DNA from: PCRC01 sp040384665
GTDB lineage: Bacteria; Pseudomonadota; Gammaproteobacteria; Burkholderiales; Burkholderiaceae_C
Direction: 5' to 3'
NCBI GenBank assembly: GCA_040384665.1
Contig: JAZKIY010000020.1
Location: 19,581-83,580 of the forward strand
Length of the DNA: 64,000 nt
The notes beneath the pieces were generated by a model. That model did not search any database, was not told the DNA's origin, and was given only the letters and a program-made list of their open reading frames with translations. Both the position numbers and the translations under genes were made by a program. Position 1 is the stretch's first letter, and every line of letters starts with the position of its first letter. This document shows positions 53,189-62,139 of this stretch, piece by piece.

Positions 53189-55174
53189 ATGTCCTCCCTT
53201 GAGCTCACGCTGATGTACCTCGCCGCTGCGGTGCTCGGCGTGGTGGCCTGCCGCTCGCTCAAGCTGCCGCCGATGCTGGGCTACCTGGCGGTGGGCGTGG
53301 TGATTGGCCCGCACGCGCTGGCGCTGGCGCAGAACTCCGAGGGCATGCGCCACCTGGGCGAGTTTGGCGTGGTGTTCCTGATGTTTGTGATCGGGCTGGA
53401 GTTCAACCTCAACAAGCTGCGGGCGATGCGCCGCCATGTGTTCGGCCTCGGGCTGATGCAGGTGCTGGTGACGATGGCGGTGGCCACCGCCGGCTCGCTG
53501 TTTCTGGCGGTGCTGGCCCCGACGCTTTGGAAAATGCCCTGGCAGACCGCCCTGGCGCTCTCGGGCGCGTTGGCGATGAGCAGCACCGCGATCCTGGTCA
53601 AGCTGATGACCGAACGCGGCGAGCTGGAGTCGGAACACGGCAAGCGGGTGATGGGCGTGCTGCTGTTCCAGGATCTGGCCGTGGTGCCGCTGCTGGTGCT
53701 GATCCCGGCACTGGCAGCGCCCAACGAAAGCCTGTTTTTTGCGCTGGCGCTGGCAGGCGTCAAGGCCGCCGCACTCATCACGCTGCTGCTGGTGGGCGGG
53801 CAAAGGGTGATGCGCTGGTGGCTGACGCTGGTGGCCCGCCGCAAGAGCGACGAGCTGTTCATGCTCAACCTGCTGCTGGTCACGCTGGGCCTGGCCTGGC
53901 TGACCGAGCTGGCCGGCCTGAGCCTGGCGCTGGGCGCCTTCATTGCCGGCATGCTGGTGTCAGAAACCGAATACAAGCACCAGGTGGAGACCGACATCCG
54001 GCCCTTCCACGACGTGCTGCTGGGCCTGTTTTTCATCACCATCGGCATGCTGCTGGACTGGCGGCAGGTGGTGGAGCACTGGTCGCTGGTGCTCACCCTG
54101 GTGGTGCTGCCGGTGACCTTCAAGCTGGTGGTGGTGACGGTGCTGGCGCGTTCGCTGGGCGCGCCGGCGGGGGTGTCGCTGCGCACCGGGCTGTACCTGG
54201 CGCAGGCGGGGGAGTTTGGCTTTGTGCTGCTGACGCTGGCGCAGTCCAACGCGCTGGTGCCCGCCCACCTGCTGAACCCGATCCTTGCCAGCATGGTGTT
54301 GTCGATGCTGGCCACGCCCTTCATCATTCTGTACAGCAACCAGCTGGTGATGAAGGTGGTGTCGAGCGACTGGATGCTGGAGTCGCTGCAGATGACCAGC
54401 ATCGCCCGCAAGGCCATCAACGCCAACCGCCACGTCATCATCTGCGGCTATGGCCGCTGCGGGCAGAATTTGGCCCGCATGCTGGAGCGCGAAAGCATTC
54501 CCTACATGGCGCTGGACCTCGACCCCGACCGCGTGCGCCAGGCGGCGGCCGCTGGCGACTCGGTGGTGTTTGGCGACGCCGCGCGCCTGCAGGCGCTGAT
54601 GGCCGCCGGCCTGGCCCGCGCCAGCGCGGTGGTGGTGACCTACCTCGACACGCCGTCGGCCATCAAGGTGATTGCCAACATCCAGGAACACGCGCAAAAG
54701 GTGCCGGTGATTGTGCGCACGGTGGACGACCAGGACCTGGAAAAGCTGCGCCAGGCCGGCGCCACCGAGGTGGTGCCGGAGGCGATTGAAGGCTCGCTGA
54801 TGCTGGCCAGCCACGCGCTGGCGCTGGTGGGCGTGCCAATGCGCCGCGTGATCCGCGTGGTGCAGGACCAGCGCGACGAGCGCTACAGCCTGCTGCGCGG
54901 CTACTTCCACGGCAGCGACGACGACACCATCCTGGAACGCGACCACGAACGCCTGTCCAGCGTGACGCTGCCGGTCACCGCCCGTTCGCTGAACCAGCCG
55001 CTGGGCGCGCTGGCCTTGCACGCGGTGGGCGTGCGGGTGCTGAGCCTGCGCCGCCACAACGGCAAAGCCGAAACGCCCGACGACGCCATGCTGCTGATGC
55101 AGGGCGACACCCTGGTGCTTTCCGGCCGCACCGACACCCTGGCCCTGGCAGAAGACAAACTGCTGCGAGGTTGA
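53189..55174 (+). CDS. CPA2 cation:proton antiporter with RCK domains (KefB/C type)
   Basis: A 661-residue membrane protein. About twelve transmembrane helices make the Na+/H+-exchanger fold, with conserved GYLAVGVVIGPHALAL, LFQDLAVVPLLVL (paired acidic site) and LGAFIAGMLVSETEYKHQ. From about residue 405 a TrkA-N domain (HVIICGYGRCGQNLARMLERESI) binds nucleotide, and a TrkA-C domain ends the protein. Such systems export K+ in exchange for protons under electrophile or pH stress. Whether glutathione gates it cannot be told. Confidence 0.92.
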   Translation: MSSLELTLMYLAAAVLGVVACRSLKLPPMLGYLAVGVVIGPHALALAQNSEGMRHLGEFGVVFLMFVIGLEFNLNKLRAMRRHVFGLGLMQVLVTMAVATAGSLFLAVLAPTLWKMPWQTALALSGALAMSSTAILVKLMTERGELESEHGKRVMGVLLFQDLAVVPLLVLIPALAAPNESLFFALALAGVKAAALITLLLVGGQRVMRWWLTLVARRKSDELFMLNLLLVTLGLAWLTELAGLSLALGAFIAGMLVSETEYKHQVETDIRPFHDVLLGLFFITIGMLLDWRQVVEHWSLVLTLVVLPVTFKLVVVTVLARSLGAPAGVSLRTGLYLAQAGEFGFVLLTLAQSNALVPAHLLNPILASMVLSMLATPFIILYSNQLVMKVVSSDWMLESLQMTSIARKAINANRHVIICGYGRCGQNLARMLERESIPYMALDLDPDRVRQAAAAGDSVVFGDAARLQALMAAGLARASAVVVTYLDTPSAIKVIANIQEHAQKVPVIVRTVDDQDLEKLRQAGATEVVPEAIEGSLMLASHALALVGVPMRRVIRVVQDQRDERYSLLRGYFHGSDDDTILERDHERLSSVTLPVTARSLNQPLGALALHAVGVRVLSLRRHNGKAETPDDAMLLMQGDTLVLSGRTDTLALAEDKLLRG

Positions 55175-55175
55175 C

Positions 55176-55751
55176 ATGACGCCACCCGACCCGTTGTGTT
55201 CTCTGCGGCGACGCGCGTTGCTGGCGCTGGCCACCGCAGGGTTGGCCACACGCCTGCAGGCCGCTTCGGCCGACGCCGAGACCCGCTTGCGGGCAGGCGG
55301 CTGCGTGCTGCTGCTGCGCCACGCCCAGACCGTGCCCGGCATTGGTGACCCACCCGAATTCCAGCTGGGTCGCTGCGAGACCCAGCGCAACCTCAGCGAC
55401 GCCGGTCGCGCACAGGCCCAGCGCATCGGCCGCTGGCTGGGCACACGCCAGCTGGTGCCCCGGGCGGTGCGCAGCAGCGCCTGGTGCCGCTGCACAGACA
55501 CCGCGCAACTGGCCCTGGGCACGCACGAGGTCTGGCCCGCGCTCAACTCCACCTTTGGCGACCGGCTGGACCAGCCCGATGCCAGCACCACGCTGCGTGC
55601 CGCCCTTCAGCGCCTCCCGGCGCGGCAGTTCGAGGTCTGGGTCACCCACCAGGTCAACATCACAGCCCTCGCCCGCGAAGTGCCCGCAATGGGCGAAGGC
55701 TTGGTGGTGGACGGCCAAGCCCGCGTCATTGCCCGAACCCTGTTTGTCTGA
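55176..55751 (+). CDS. Exported histidine phosphatase family protein
   Basis: A 191-residue protein with an Arg-rich signal (LRRRALLALATAGLATRLQA, possibly Tat) and a small histidine-phosphatase core: LLLRHAQTVPG with the phospho-acceptor His, RNLSDAGRAQAQRIG, SSAWCRCTDTA and the second catalytic His in VTHQVNITAL. The substrate is unknown; close relatives are periplasmic and poorly studied. It starts 1 bp after the antiporter's stop and ends 7 bp before apt, so the three genes are likely one unit. Confidence 0.86.
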   Translation: MTPPDPLCSLRRRALLALATAGLATRLQAASADAETRLRAGGCVLLLRHAQTVPGIGDPPEFQLGRCETQRNLSDAGRAQAQRIGRWLGTRQLVPRAVRSSAWCRCTDTAQLALGTHEVWPALNSTFGDRLDQPDASTTLRAALQRLPARQFEVWVTHQVNITALAREVPAMGEGLVVDGQARVIARTLFV

Positions 55752-55758
55752 GCACACC

Positions 55759-56322
55759 ATGACCCACTCTTCCCCCGACGACCTGGCCCAGTACCTCACA
55801 CAGCACATCCGCACCGTGCCCGACTGGCCCGCACCCGGTGTGCAGTTCCGTGACATCACCCCGCTGCTGCAGGACGCAGCCGTGTTCAAGCGCCTGGTGG
55901 CCGCGTTCGTGGCCCGCTACCAGGCCCCCGAGCGGCGGCCCGACGTGGTGGCCGGGCTGGACGCGCGCGGCTTCATCCTCGGCGCCGTGGTGGCACACGA
56001 GCTGGGGCTGGGGTTTGTGCCGATCCGCAAGAAAGGCAAGCTGCCTTTCACCACCATCGAGGAAACCTACGCGCTGGAATACGGCAGCGCCACGGTGGAA
56101 CTGCACACCGACGCGGTGCAGGCTGGCCAGCGGGTGCTGCTGGTTGACGACCTGATCGCCACCGGCGGCACCATGCTGGCCGGGCAGCGGCTGCTGGAAC
56201 GGCTGGGCGCCACCGTCATCGAGGGCGCGGCGATTGTGGACTTGCCAGAGCTGGGCGGCTCAGCCCGGTTGAAGGCAAGCGGTTTGCCGCTGTTCACCCT
56301 GGTTGATTTTTCAGGCCACTGA
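55759..56322 (+). CDS. apt: Adenine phosphoribosyltransferase
   Basis: A 187-residue purine salvage enzyme joining adenine to PRPP. PGVQFRDITPLLQD, GLDARGFILG, RKKGKLP and the PRPP loop VLLVDDLIATGGTML are intact. Adenine released by MtnP (if its substrate is methylthioadenosine) would be recycled here. A convergent mnmE follows. Confidence 0.96.
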   Translation: MTHSSPDDLAQYLTQHIRTVPDWPAPGVQFRDITPLLQDAAVFKRLVAAFVARYQAPERRPDVVAGLDARGFILGAVVAHELGLGFVPIRKKGKLPFTTIEETYALEYGSATVELHTDAVQAGQRVLLVDDLIATGGTMLAGQRLLERLGATVIEGAAIVDLPELGGSARLKASGLPLFTLVDFSGH

Positions 56323-56340
56323 GCTTGGCCCTGCCCGCGC

Positions 56341-57768
56341 TCACTTGCCAATACAAAACCGCGAAAAGATTTCACCCAGCAGGTCGTCGGCGTCAAAGCT
56401 GCCAGTGATCTGGTTCAGCGCGTTCTGCGCCAACCGCAGCTCTTCGGCCAACAGGTCCAGCGCGGGCATGGCGCTGGCCAGCAAGGCCGCCGACTGGTCC
56501 AGGTGGCTGGCCACCTGCTGCAGCGCCTGCACGTGGCGGGCACGGGCCAGGTAGAGGCCTTCGGGTGCGGCCTGCCAGCCGGCCACGGCCAGCAAACGCT
56601 GCCGCAAGTCGGCCAAGCCCGCGCCGGTTTTGGCGGACAAAACCAACCCCTGCGAGGCGTGTGGCGGGGGCGTTTGGGCCGTTGCGGCATCGGATTTGTT
56701 CCAAATGTCGATCACCGGCACGTTTTTTAAGAGTTTTTCGGCCAGCGCCCTAGTGATACCTGCATCTCCTGCTATGTATTCAGGAGCATTCGCGCGCGTG
56801 AGGTCGTGCAGGAACAGCACCGCGTCGGCGCGCTCAATGGCGTCCCAGGCGCGGGCGATGCCGATTTGCTCCACCGCGTCGGCCGCGTCGTCGTGGTGGC
56901 GCAGGCCAGCGGTGTCCACCACGTGCAGCGGCACGCCGTCGATCTGGATGGTTTGCGTCAGCTTGTCGCGGGTGGTGCCGGCAATTGGCGTGACGATGGC
57001 CAGCTCGGCACCGGCCAACGCGTTCAGCAGCGAGCTTTTGCCGGCGTTGGGCTGCCCGGCGATCACCACGGTGATGCCTTCCCGCAGCAGCGCGCCCTGG
57101 CGTGTGCGCTGCTGCACCGTGGCGAGTTGCTGCTGCAGCCGCGCGAGCTGGCCGGTGGCGTCGGCGCGCTGCAGGAAGTCGATGTCTTCTTCGGGGAAGT
57201 CGAGCGTGGCCTCCACCAGCATGCGCAGGTGGACCAGCGCCGCCAGCAAGGTGTTGACCTCCTGAGAGAAGGCACCCGAGAGCGAGCGGGTGGCGCTGCG
57301 GGCGGCGGCTTCGGTGCTGGCGTCGATCAAATCGGCCACCGCCTCGGCCTGCGCCAGGTCCATTTTGTCGTTCAGGAAAGCGCGTTGGGTGAACTCGCCC
57401 GGCTCAGCCACCCGCAGGCCGGGCAGCACCGGCAAGCCGGTGGCGGCGTCGGTCTGGGCTGCTGCCTCGAGGCAACGCGCCAGCAGCAGCTGCAGCAACA
57501 CCGGCCCGCCGTGGGCCTGCAGCTCCAGCACGTCTTCACCGGTGTACGAGTGGGGCGCCGGGAAATGGATGGCCAGGCCGTGGTCGATGGGCTGGCCGGC
57601 GCTGTCGCGCAATGGCAGGTAGGTGGCCTTGCGCGGCGTGAGCGGGCGGCCACACAGCGAAAGCACCAGGCCATCCAGGCCTTGGCCAGACACCCGCACA
57701 ATGCCGACCGCGCCGCGCCCGGGCGCGGTGGCAATGGCAACAATCGGCTGGGTGTGGCGCGCGAACAT
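56341..57768 (-). CDS. mnmE: tRNA uridine-5-carboxymethylaminomethyl modification GTPase MnmE
   Basis: A 475-residue GTPase that, with MnmG, modifies wobble U34. The folate-binding N-domain starts PIVAIATAPGRGAVGIVRVSG; the inserted G domain has GQPNAGKSSLLNALAG, GTTRDK, DTAGLR and NKSD; the protein ends in FCIGK, with the family's CxGK motif. ATG 57768 with GGAAG 8 bp upstream is preferred over ATG 57783. The stretch ANAPEYIAGDAGITRALAEKLLKN between DLTR and VPVIDIWNKSD is encoded by copy E of repeat R1. Confidence 0.95.
   Translation of the reverse strand: MFARHTQPIVAIATAPGRGAVGIVRVSGQGLDGLVLSLCGRPLTPRKATYLPLRDSAGQPIDHGLAIHFPAPHSYTGEDVLELQAHGGPVLLQLLLARCLEAAAQTDAATGLPVLPGLRVAEPGEFTQRAFLNDKMDLAQAEAVADLIDASTEAAARSATRSLSGAFSQEVNTLLAALVHLRMLVEATLDFPEEDIDFLQRADATGQLARLQQQLATVQQRTRQGALLREGITVVIAGQPNAGKSSLLNALAGAELAIVTPIAGTTRDKLTQTIQIDGVPLHVVDTAGLRHHDDAADAVEQIGIARAWDAIERADAVLFLHDLTRANAPEYIAGDAGITRALAEKLLKNVPVIDIWNKSDAATAQTPPPHASQGLVLSAKTGAGLADLRQRLLAVAGWQAAPEGLYLARARHVQALQQVASHLDQSAALLASAMPALDLLAEELRLAQNALNQITGSFDADDLLGEIFSRFCIGK
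56721..56788 (+). repeat. Dispersed repeat R1, copy E, inside mnmE
   Basis: CGTTTTTTAAGAG, TTTTTCGGCCAGCGCCC, TAGTGATACCTG, then GCTATGTATTCAGGAGCA. It matches intergenic copy B block by block, lies antisense to mnmE and is open in the mnmE frame. The AT content is clearly higher than the flanking gene. Confidence 0.65.
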
Positions 57769-57785
57769 GGGGCTATCTTCCATCA

Positions 57786-57828
57786 AAAAGAAAAGGCCGC
57801 AACCCCGGTGACGGTGGCGTGCGGCCTT
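57786..57828 (-). terminator. Terminator between yidC and mnmE
   Basis: On the minus strand, AAGGCCGCA (57828-57820) and TGCGGCCTT (57801-57793) form a 9-bp stem followed by TTCTTTTTG. It separates yidC from mnmE and abuts the mnmE start region. Confidence 0.75.
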
Positions 57829-57859
57829 GTGGTCTGCCGCGAGGTGCGGCGCCGGGGGG

Positions 57860-59593
57860 TTACGCTTTCTTGCGGAACAGGTCCAGCGGGTTGGTCGGCT
57901 TGTGCAGCACGCCCAGCTTCTTGTTGATGAACCACTGCTGCGCGATCGACAGCACGTTGTTGGTGATCCAGTACAGCACCAGGCCGGCGGGGAAGAAGAA
58001 GAACATCACGCTGAAGGCCAGCGGCATGATCCACATCATCTTGGCCTGCAACGGGTCCGGCGGGGTGGGGTTCAGCCAGGTCTGCAGCAGCGTGGTCAGG
58101 GTCATGACCACCGGCAGGATGAAGAACGGATCGGGCGCGGCCAGGTCGTGAATCCAGAGCACCCACGGCGCGTTGCGCATTTCCACCGAGCTGAGCAGCA
58201 CCCAGTACAGCGCAATGAAGACCGGGATCTGGATCAGGATCGGGAAGCAGCCACCCATCGGGTTGACCTTTTCTTCCTTGTAGATCTTCATCATTTCCTG
58301 CTGCATTTCCTGCGGCTTGTCTTTCAGGCGTTCGCGCATCGCGGTGATGCGCGGCGTGACCGCCTTCATCTTGGCCATGCTGGCGTAGGCCTTGGCGTTG
58401 AGCCAGTAGAACGCCGCCTTCAGCAGCACCACCAGCGCCACGATGGACCAGCCCCAGTTGTTGATGAAGCTGTGCAGCGCGTACAGCAGCCAGTAGAGTG
58501 GCTTGGCGAGGATGGTCAACCAGCCGTAATCTTTCACCAGTTCCAGGCCAGGGGCCAGTGCCTCCAGGTGTTTTTCTTCCTGCGGGCCGGCAAACAGCGT
58601 TGATTCGATGGTGCGGGTGCTGCCGGTGGCAATGCTCTCCAGCGGCGTCAGCATGCCGACGGCGTAGAGGTTGGCCTGTTGCGGGTCTTTGCGGACAAAG
58701 TTCTCGTGGGCCTGTCCGCTGGGCAACAGCCAGGCGCTGGCAAAGTAGTGCTGCACCATGGCCACGTAGCCACCGGTGGACTGCTTCTCGAATTCGGCCT
58801 TGCCTTTTTCAATGTCGGAGAACTCGATCTTCTGGAATTTCTTGGCGTCGGTGTAAACGGCCGGGCCGGTGAAGGTGAAGTAGAACGACGACTCGCCTGG
58901 CGGCTTGTTGCCGTCACGGATCAGCTGCAGGTAGAGCTGCGGTGCCACGGCGGCAGGGCCGTTGTTGACGACGGCGTGCGACACCGCCATGTCGTACAGG
59001 CCGCGCTTGACGGTGTAGGTCTTGACCAGCTTGACGCCACCCACCTCGGGCGATTCGAACTTGACGACCAGCGTGTCCACGCCGTCTGCCAGCGTGCGCT
59101 CGCCGGGCACGGCCGTCATCACGGTCTTGTGGGTCGGGAAGGCACCACCGGCGGGGCCGGCAATCAGGCCGGTCTGGGCCTGGTACAGGCGGTCCTTGCT
59201 GTCGTCCAGCAGCACCACGTTCTTGCCTGGGTTCAGCGTGTCTGCGTGTTTCAGCAGCTCGCTTTTCACCAGCGAGCCGCCCTCGCTGTCAAAGGTCAGC
59301 CGCAGCACGTCGGTGGTCACCACCACGCGCTCGCGCACCGCTGGCGCACCGCCCGATGCCGGCACCGCCGCCACGCCGGCCAAGGCACCGGCAGCGGTTG
59401 GCACACTGCCGTTGCTGCTGGCGGCGCCGCTGGCGGGTACCGCGGCACCCGTGGCTGCCGGGCTGCTGAGCTGTTTGGTGGGCGACGGGAAGAACGTGGC
59501 CTTCTTGCCGTTGTGGACTTGCCATTGGTCCCACAGGAGCACCATGGAAAAGCCAAAAATCACCCACAGGATGGTGCGGCGGATATCGTTCAT
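57860..59593 (-). CDS. yidC: Membrane protein insertase YidC
   Basis: A 577-residue insertase of the Gram-negative long type. The N-terminal signal anchor (ILWVIFGFSMVLLWDQWQV) is followed by a linker and a large periplasmic beta-supersandwich domain (about 90-350), then the conserved five-helix core with GWSIVALVVLLKAAFYWLNAKAYASMAKMK, the cytoplasmic hairpin EEKVNPMGGCFPILIQIPVFIALYWVLL and GLVLYWITNNVLSIAQQW. ATG overlaps the yidD stop (ATGA). Confidence 0.97.
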   Translation of the reverse strand: MNDIRRTILWVIFGFSMVLLWDQWQVHNGKKATFFPSPTKQLSSPAATGAAVPASGAASSNGSVPTAAGALAGVAAVPASGGAPAVRERVVVTTDVLRLTFDSEGGSLVKSELLKHADTLNPGKNVVLLDDSKDRLYQAQTGLIAGPAGGAFPTHKTVMTAVPGERTLADGVDTLVVKFESPEVGGVKLVKTYTVKRGLYDMAVSHAVVNNGPAAVAPQLYLQLIRDGNKPPGESSFYFTFTGPAVYTDAKKFQKIEFSDIEKGKAEFEKQSTGGYVAMVQHYFASAWLLPSGQAHENFVRKDPQQANLYAVGMLTPLESIATGSTRTIESTLFAGPQEEKHLEALAPGLELVKDYGWLTILAKPLYWLLYALHSFINNWGWSIVALVVLLKAAFYWLNAKAYASMAKMKAVTPRITAMRERLKDKPQEMQQEMMKIYKEEKVNPMGGCFPILIQIPVFIALYWVLLSSVEMRNAPWVLWIHDLAAPDPFFILPVVMTLTTLLQTWLNPTPPDPLQAKMMWIMPLAFSVMFFFFPAGLVLYWITNNVLSIAQQWFINKKLGVLHKPTNPLDLFRKKA

Positions 59594-59859
59594 AGGGGTT
59601 TCTTGAGGGGGGAAGTCAGCCAACGGCTGAACAAAGCGGGCGGGTGGTCGGGCACCGGGTCGGTCCCGCCTTCACACCAAGGGTGGCAACGCACCAGACG
59701 GCGCATCGCCAGGTAACTGCCAGCGGCAGCGCCATGGTGCTGCAACGCGCCAATGGCGTAACCAGAGCAGCTGGGGCTGAAGCGGCAGTTGGAGCCGAGC
59801 CAGGGCCTGAACAGCAATTGGTAAGCGCGCACCAGCAGCACCAGCAAACGGCCCATCAT
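59590..59859 (-). CDS. yidD: Membrane protein insertion efficiency factor YidD
   Basis: An 89-residue protein with the family signature VRAYQLLFRPWLGSNCRFSPSCSGYAIGALQHHGAAAGSYLAMRRLVRCHPWCEGGTDPVP. It helps YidC-dependent membrane insertion. Start and stop overlap rnpA and yidC respectively. Confidence 0.95.
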   Translation of the reverse strand: MMGRLLVLLVRAYQLLFRPWLGSNCRFSPSCSGYAIGALQHHGAAAGSYLAMRRLVRCHPWCEGGTDPVPDHPPALFSRWLTSPLKKPL

Positions 59860-60251
59860 GGCCGCGCCCTGGCCAGCAGCTGCTGCAGTTCGGCCCGCAC
59901 GGCGTTTTTCAACGCCGGCGACGACGCGCTCGGAAATTCGGTTTTGGCAAAACCAGCCCGCAGGCGCACCAAGTGCGCCGCGTCAGCGAACTGGTCGGCA
60001 ACAGACGCGGTGAGGGTGTATATCTGCCGGCGAATGGCGTTGCGCGTCACCGCGCGCCGGGCCCAGCGTTTGGGCACCATCGCACCGACCCACGCCGCAG
60101 GCGCAGCGGTGGGGTCTTGGCAAGGCGGGAACAAAGCGTCGGCCGCGTCGGGCGGCAGCGGCTTGCGGTGCAACACAAAGTGTGCGGTGCGCGCGACCGT
60201 CTGGCCTGCCAGAACAGCCTGAAATTGCGCACGCTGGGTCATCCGCTGCAC
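59856..60251 (-). CDS. rnpA: Ribonuclease P protein component
   Basis: A basic protein of about 131 residues binding RNase P RNA. The conserved RNR motif is RRAVTRNAIRRQIYTL, with the N-terminal TQRAQFQAVLAGQTVARTAHFVLHR. GTG 60251 gives VQRMTQRAQF, close to family starts; ATG 60242 is the alternative (128 residues). It lies 35 bp after rpmH in the invariant rpmH-rnpA-yidD-yidC order. Confidence 0.93.
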   Translation of the reverse strand: MQRMTQRAQFQAVLAGQTVARTAHFVLHRKPLPPDAADALFPPCQDPTAAPAAWVGAMVPKRWARRAVTRNAIRRQIYTLTASVADQFADAAHLVRLRAGFAKTEFPSASSPALKNAVRAELQQLLARARP

Positions 60252-60286
60252 CGTGCTGTCAGCGTGGGTGGCCGAATCGGTGGGAC

Positions 60287-60421
60287 TCAGGCGGCCAGGC
60301 GCTTGCGGCCTTTGGCACGGCGCGCGTTGATCACGGCACGGCCGCCGCGGGTTTTCATGCGGACCAGAAAACCGTGGGTACGGGCGCGGCGCGTCTTCGA
60401 GGGCTGGTAAGTGCGTTTCAT
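60287..60421 (-). CDS. rpmH: 50S ribosomal protein L34
   Basis: A 44-residue basic protein beginning MKRTYQPSKTRRARTHGFL, continuing VRMKTRGGRAVINARR and ending KGRKRLAA. It is identified by direct translation of the minus strand. An ACAGGA Shine-Dalgarno sequence precedes ATG 60421. Confidence 0.98.
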   Translation of the reverse strand: MKRTYQPSKTRRARTHGFLVRMKTRGGRAVINARRAKGRKRLAA

Positions 60422-60747
60422 GATGGGTCCTGTAATGGGTGAGGTCGGCCGGATCGCCGGCCAGGCACCCTGATCGCCTCACGGCTGGAAAATACAAGTA
60501 CGCACAAGCACGCTATACCTAAGTCTGTAGTGCGGGTCTGCGAACTGGCTGGATCAGGGAAACCCATGATTATCGCAAAAAATTCCTGCATGTTGGTGTC
60601 GGCGCGCATTTAATTGGATTTATTGGCGGCACGTGGGCCCGTGCCAGCGTGTCAAGGGGGCCTAACCCCGGATGTGGATAACCTGTTCGCGAACTACAAT
60701 GCCGAGGCTTCCAACGTATCAGCTATCCACAAGAACGACAACCAAGT
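60422..60747. promoter_or_regulatory. rpmH-dnaA intergenic region with divergent promoters and DnaA boxes
   Basis: On the minus strand an extended -10, TGC-GATAAT (60577-60569), is the likely rpmH promoter, giving a leader of about 140 nt. On the plus strand a perfect DnaA box TGTGGATAA (60673-60681, reverse) overlaps the -35 position of a TACAAT -10 (60695-60700), with the palindrome GTTCGCGAAC (60685-60694) in the spacer. A second box, CTATCCACA (60723-60731, 8 of 9), precedes dnaA. A GGCACG/CGTGCC hairpin lies at 60628-60645. Confidence 0.65.
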
Positions 60748-62139
60748 ATGAGTGAGGGATTGCCCCATCGCCCGAGCCACGGCCTGTGGGAGGCGTGCGT
60801 CGACCAACTGGCCCAGGAACTGCCCGAACAACAGTTCAACACCTGGATCCGCCCGCTGGTGGCCGAGGTGGCCGACGACCTGACCAAGGTCACGCTGCTG
60901 GTCGCCAACCGCTTCAAGCTCGACTGGGTGCGCGCCCAGTACGCCGGCAAGATCACCGCCATGCTGGAAAAGGTGTCGGGTCAACCGGTGATCTTTGAGT
61001 TAGCGCTTGCTCCGCGTGAAGAGCCCGCCAAACGGGCTTTCTCCCAAGCTGCGTTTGAAGACACGGCGGCCGAGCCACCCGGCTTGGCGGCCAACGAGGA
61101 AGCCGGCGACGCCGCTTTCAAGACCCGCCTGAACACCGCATTGACCTTTGACACGCTGGTGGAAGGCACGGCCAACCGCATGGCGCGCGCCGCCGCGATG
61201 CACGTTTCCGGCATGCCCGGCCATTTGTACAACCCGCTGTTCATTTACGGTGGTGTGGGTCTGGGCAAGACCCATTTGATGCACGCGGTGGGCAACCGGC
61301 TCTTGGCCGACAAGCCGGGCGCCAAGGTTCTCTACATCCACGCCGAGCAATTTGTGTCGGATGTGGTCAAGGCCTACCAGCGCAAGACCTTTGACGAGTT
61401 CAAGCAGCGTTACCACTCACTGGACCTGCTGCTGATCGACGACGTGCAGTTTTTTGCCAACAAAGAACGCACGCAGGAAGAATTCTTCAACGCCTTCGAG
61501 GCCTTGCTGGCCCGCAAGTCGCACATTGTGATGACCAGCGACACCTACCCCAAGGGCCTGCCGGACATCCACGAACGGCTGGTGTCGCGTTTTGATTCTG
61601 GCCTGACGGTGGCGATCGAGCCGCCAGAACTGGAAATGCGGGTGGCGATTCTGATCAGCAAGGCGCGTTCCGAGCTGGCCGAGATGCCGGAAGAGGTGGC
61701 GTTTTTTGTCGCCAAAAACGTGCGTTCCAACGTGCGTGAGCTAGAAGGTGCGTTGCGCAAGATCCTGGCGTACTCGCGTTTCAACCAGAAAGAGATTTCC
61801 ATCGCGCTGGCGCGCGAAGCGCTGCGCGACCTGCTGAGCATCCAGAACCGGCAGATCAGTGTGGAAAACATCCAGAAAACGGTGGCCGACTACTACAAGA
61901 TCAAGGTCGCCGACATGTACTCCAAGAAGCGGCCCGCCAGCATTGCCCGGCCGCGGCAGATTGCCATGTATTTGGCCAAGGAACTGACGCAGAAGAGCCT
62001 GCCCGAGATTGGTGAGCTGTTTGGCGGGCGCGACCACACCACGGTGTTGCACGCGGTGCGCAAGATTTCCGGCGAACGCCAGCAAATGACCGAACTGAAC
62101 CAGCAACTGCACGTGCTGGAACAGACGCTGAAGGGCTGA
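60748..62139 (+). CDS. dnaA: Chromosomal replication initiator DnaA
   Basis: A 463-residue initiator. Domain I (LWEACVDQLAQELPEQQFNTWIRPL), a linker, the AAA+ domain with Walker A GGVGLGKTHLMHAVGN and Walker B LLLIDDVQFF, and the domain IV helix-turn-helix with the signature GGRDHTTVLHAVRKI are intact. Preceded by DnaA boxes that suggest autoregulation. Confidence 0.98.
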   Translation: MSEGLPHRPSHGLWEACVDQLAQELPEQQFNTWIRPLVAEVADDLTKVTLLVANRFKLDWVRAQYAGKITAMLEKVSGQPVIFELALAPREEPAKRAFSQAAFEDTAAEPPGLAANEEAGDAAFKTRLNTALTFDTLVEGTANRMARAAAMHVSGMPGHLYNPLFIYGGVGLGKTHLMHAVGNRLLADKPGAKVLYIHAEQFVSDVVKAYQRKTFDEFKQRYHSLDLLLIDDVQFFANKERTQEEFFNAFEALLARKSHIVMTSDTYPKGLPDIHERLVSRFDSGLTVAIEPPELEMRVAILISKARSELAEMPEEVAFFVAKNVRSNVRELEGALRKILAYSRFNQKEISIALAREALRDLLSIQNRQISVENIQKTVADYYKIKVADMYSKKRPASIARPRQIAMYLAKELTQKSLPEIGELFGGRDHTTVLHAVRKISGERQQMTELNQQLHVLEQTLKG

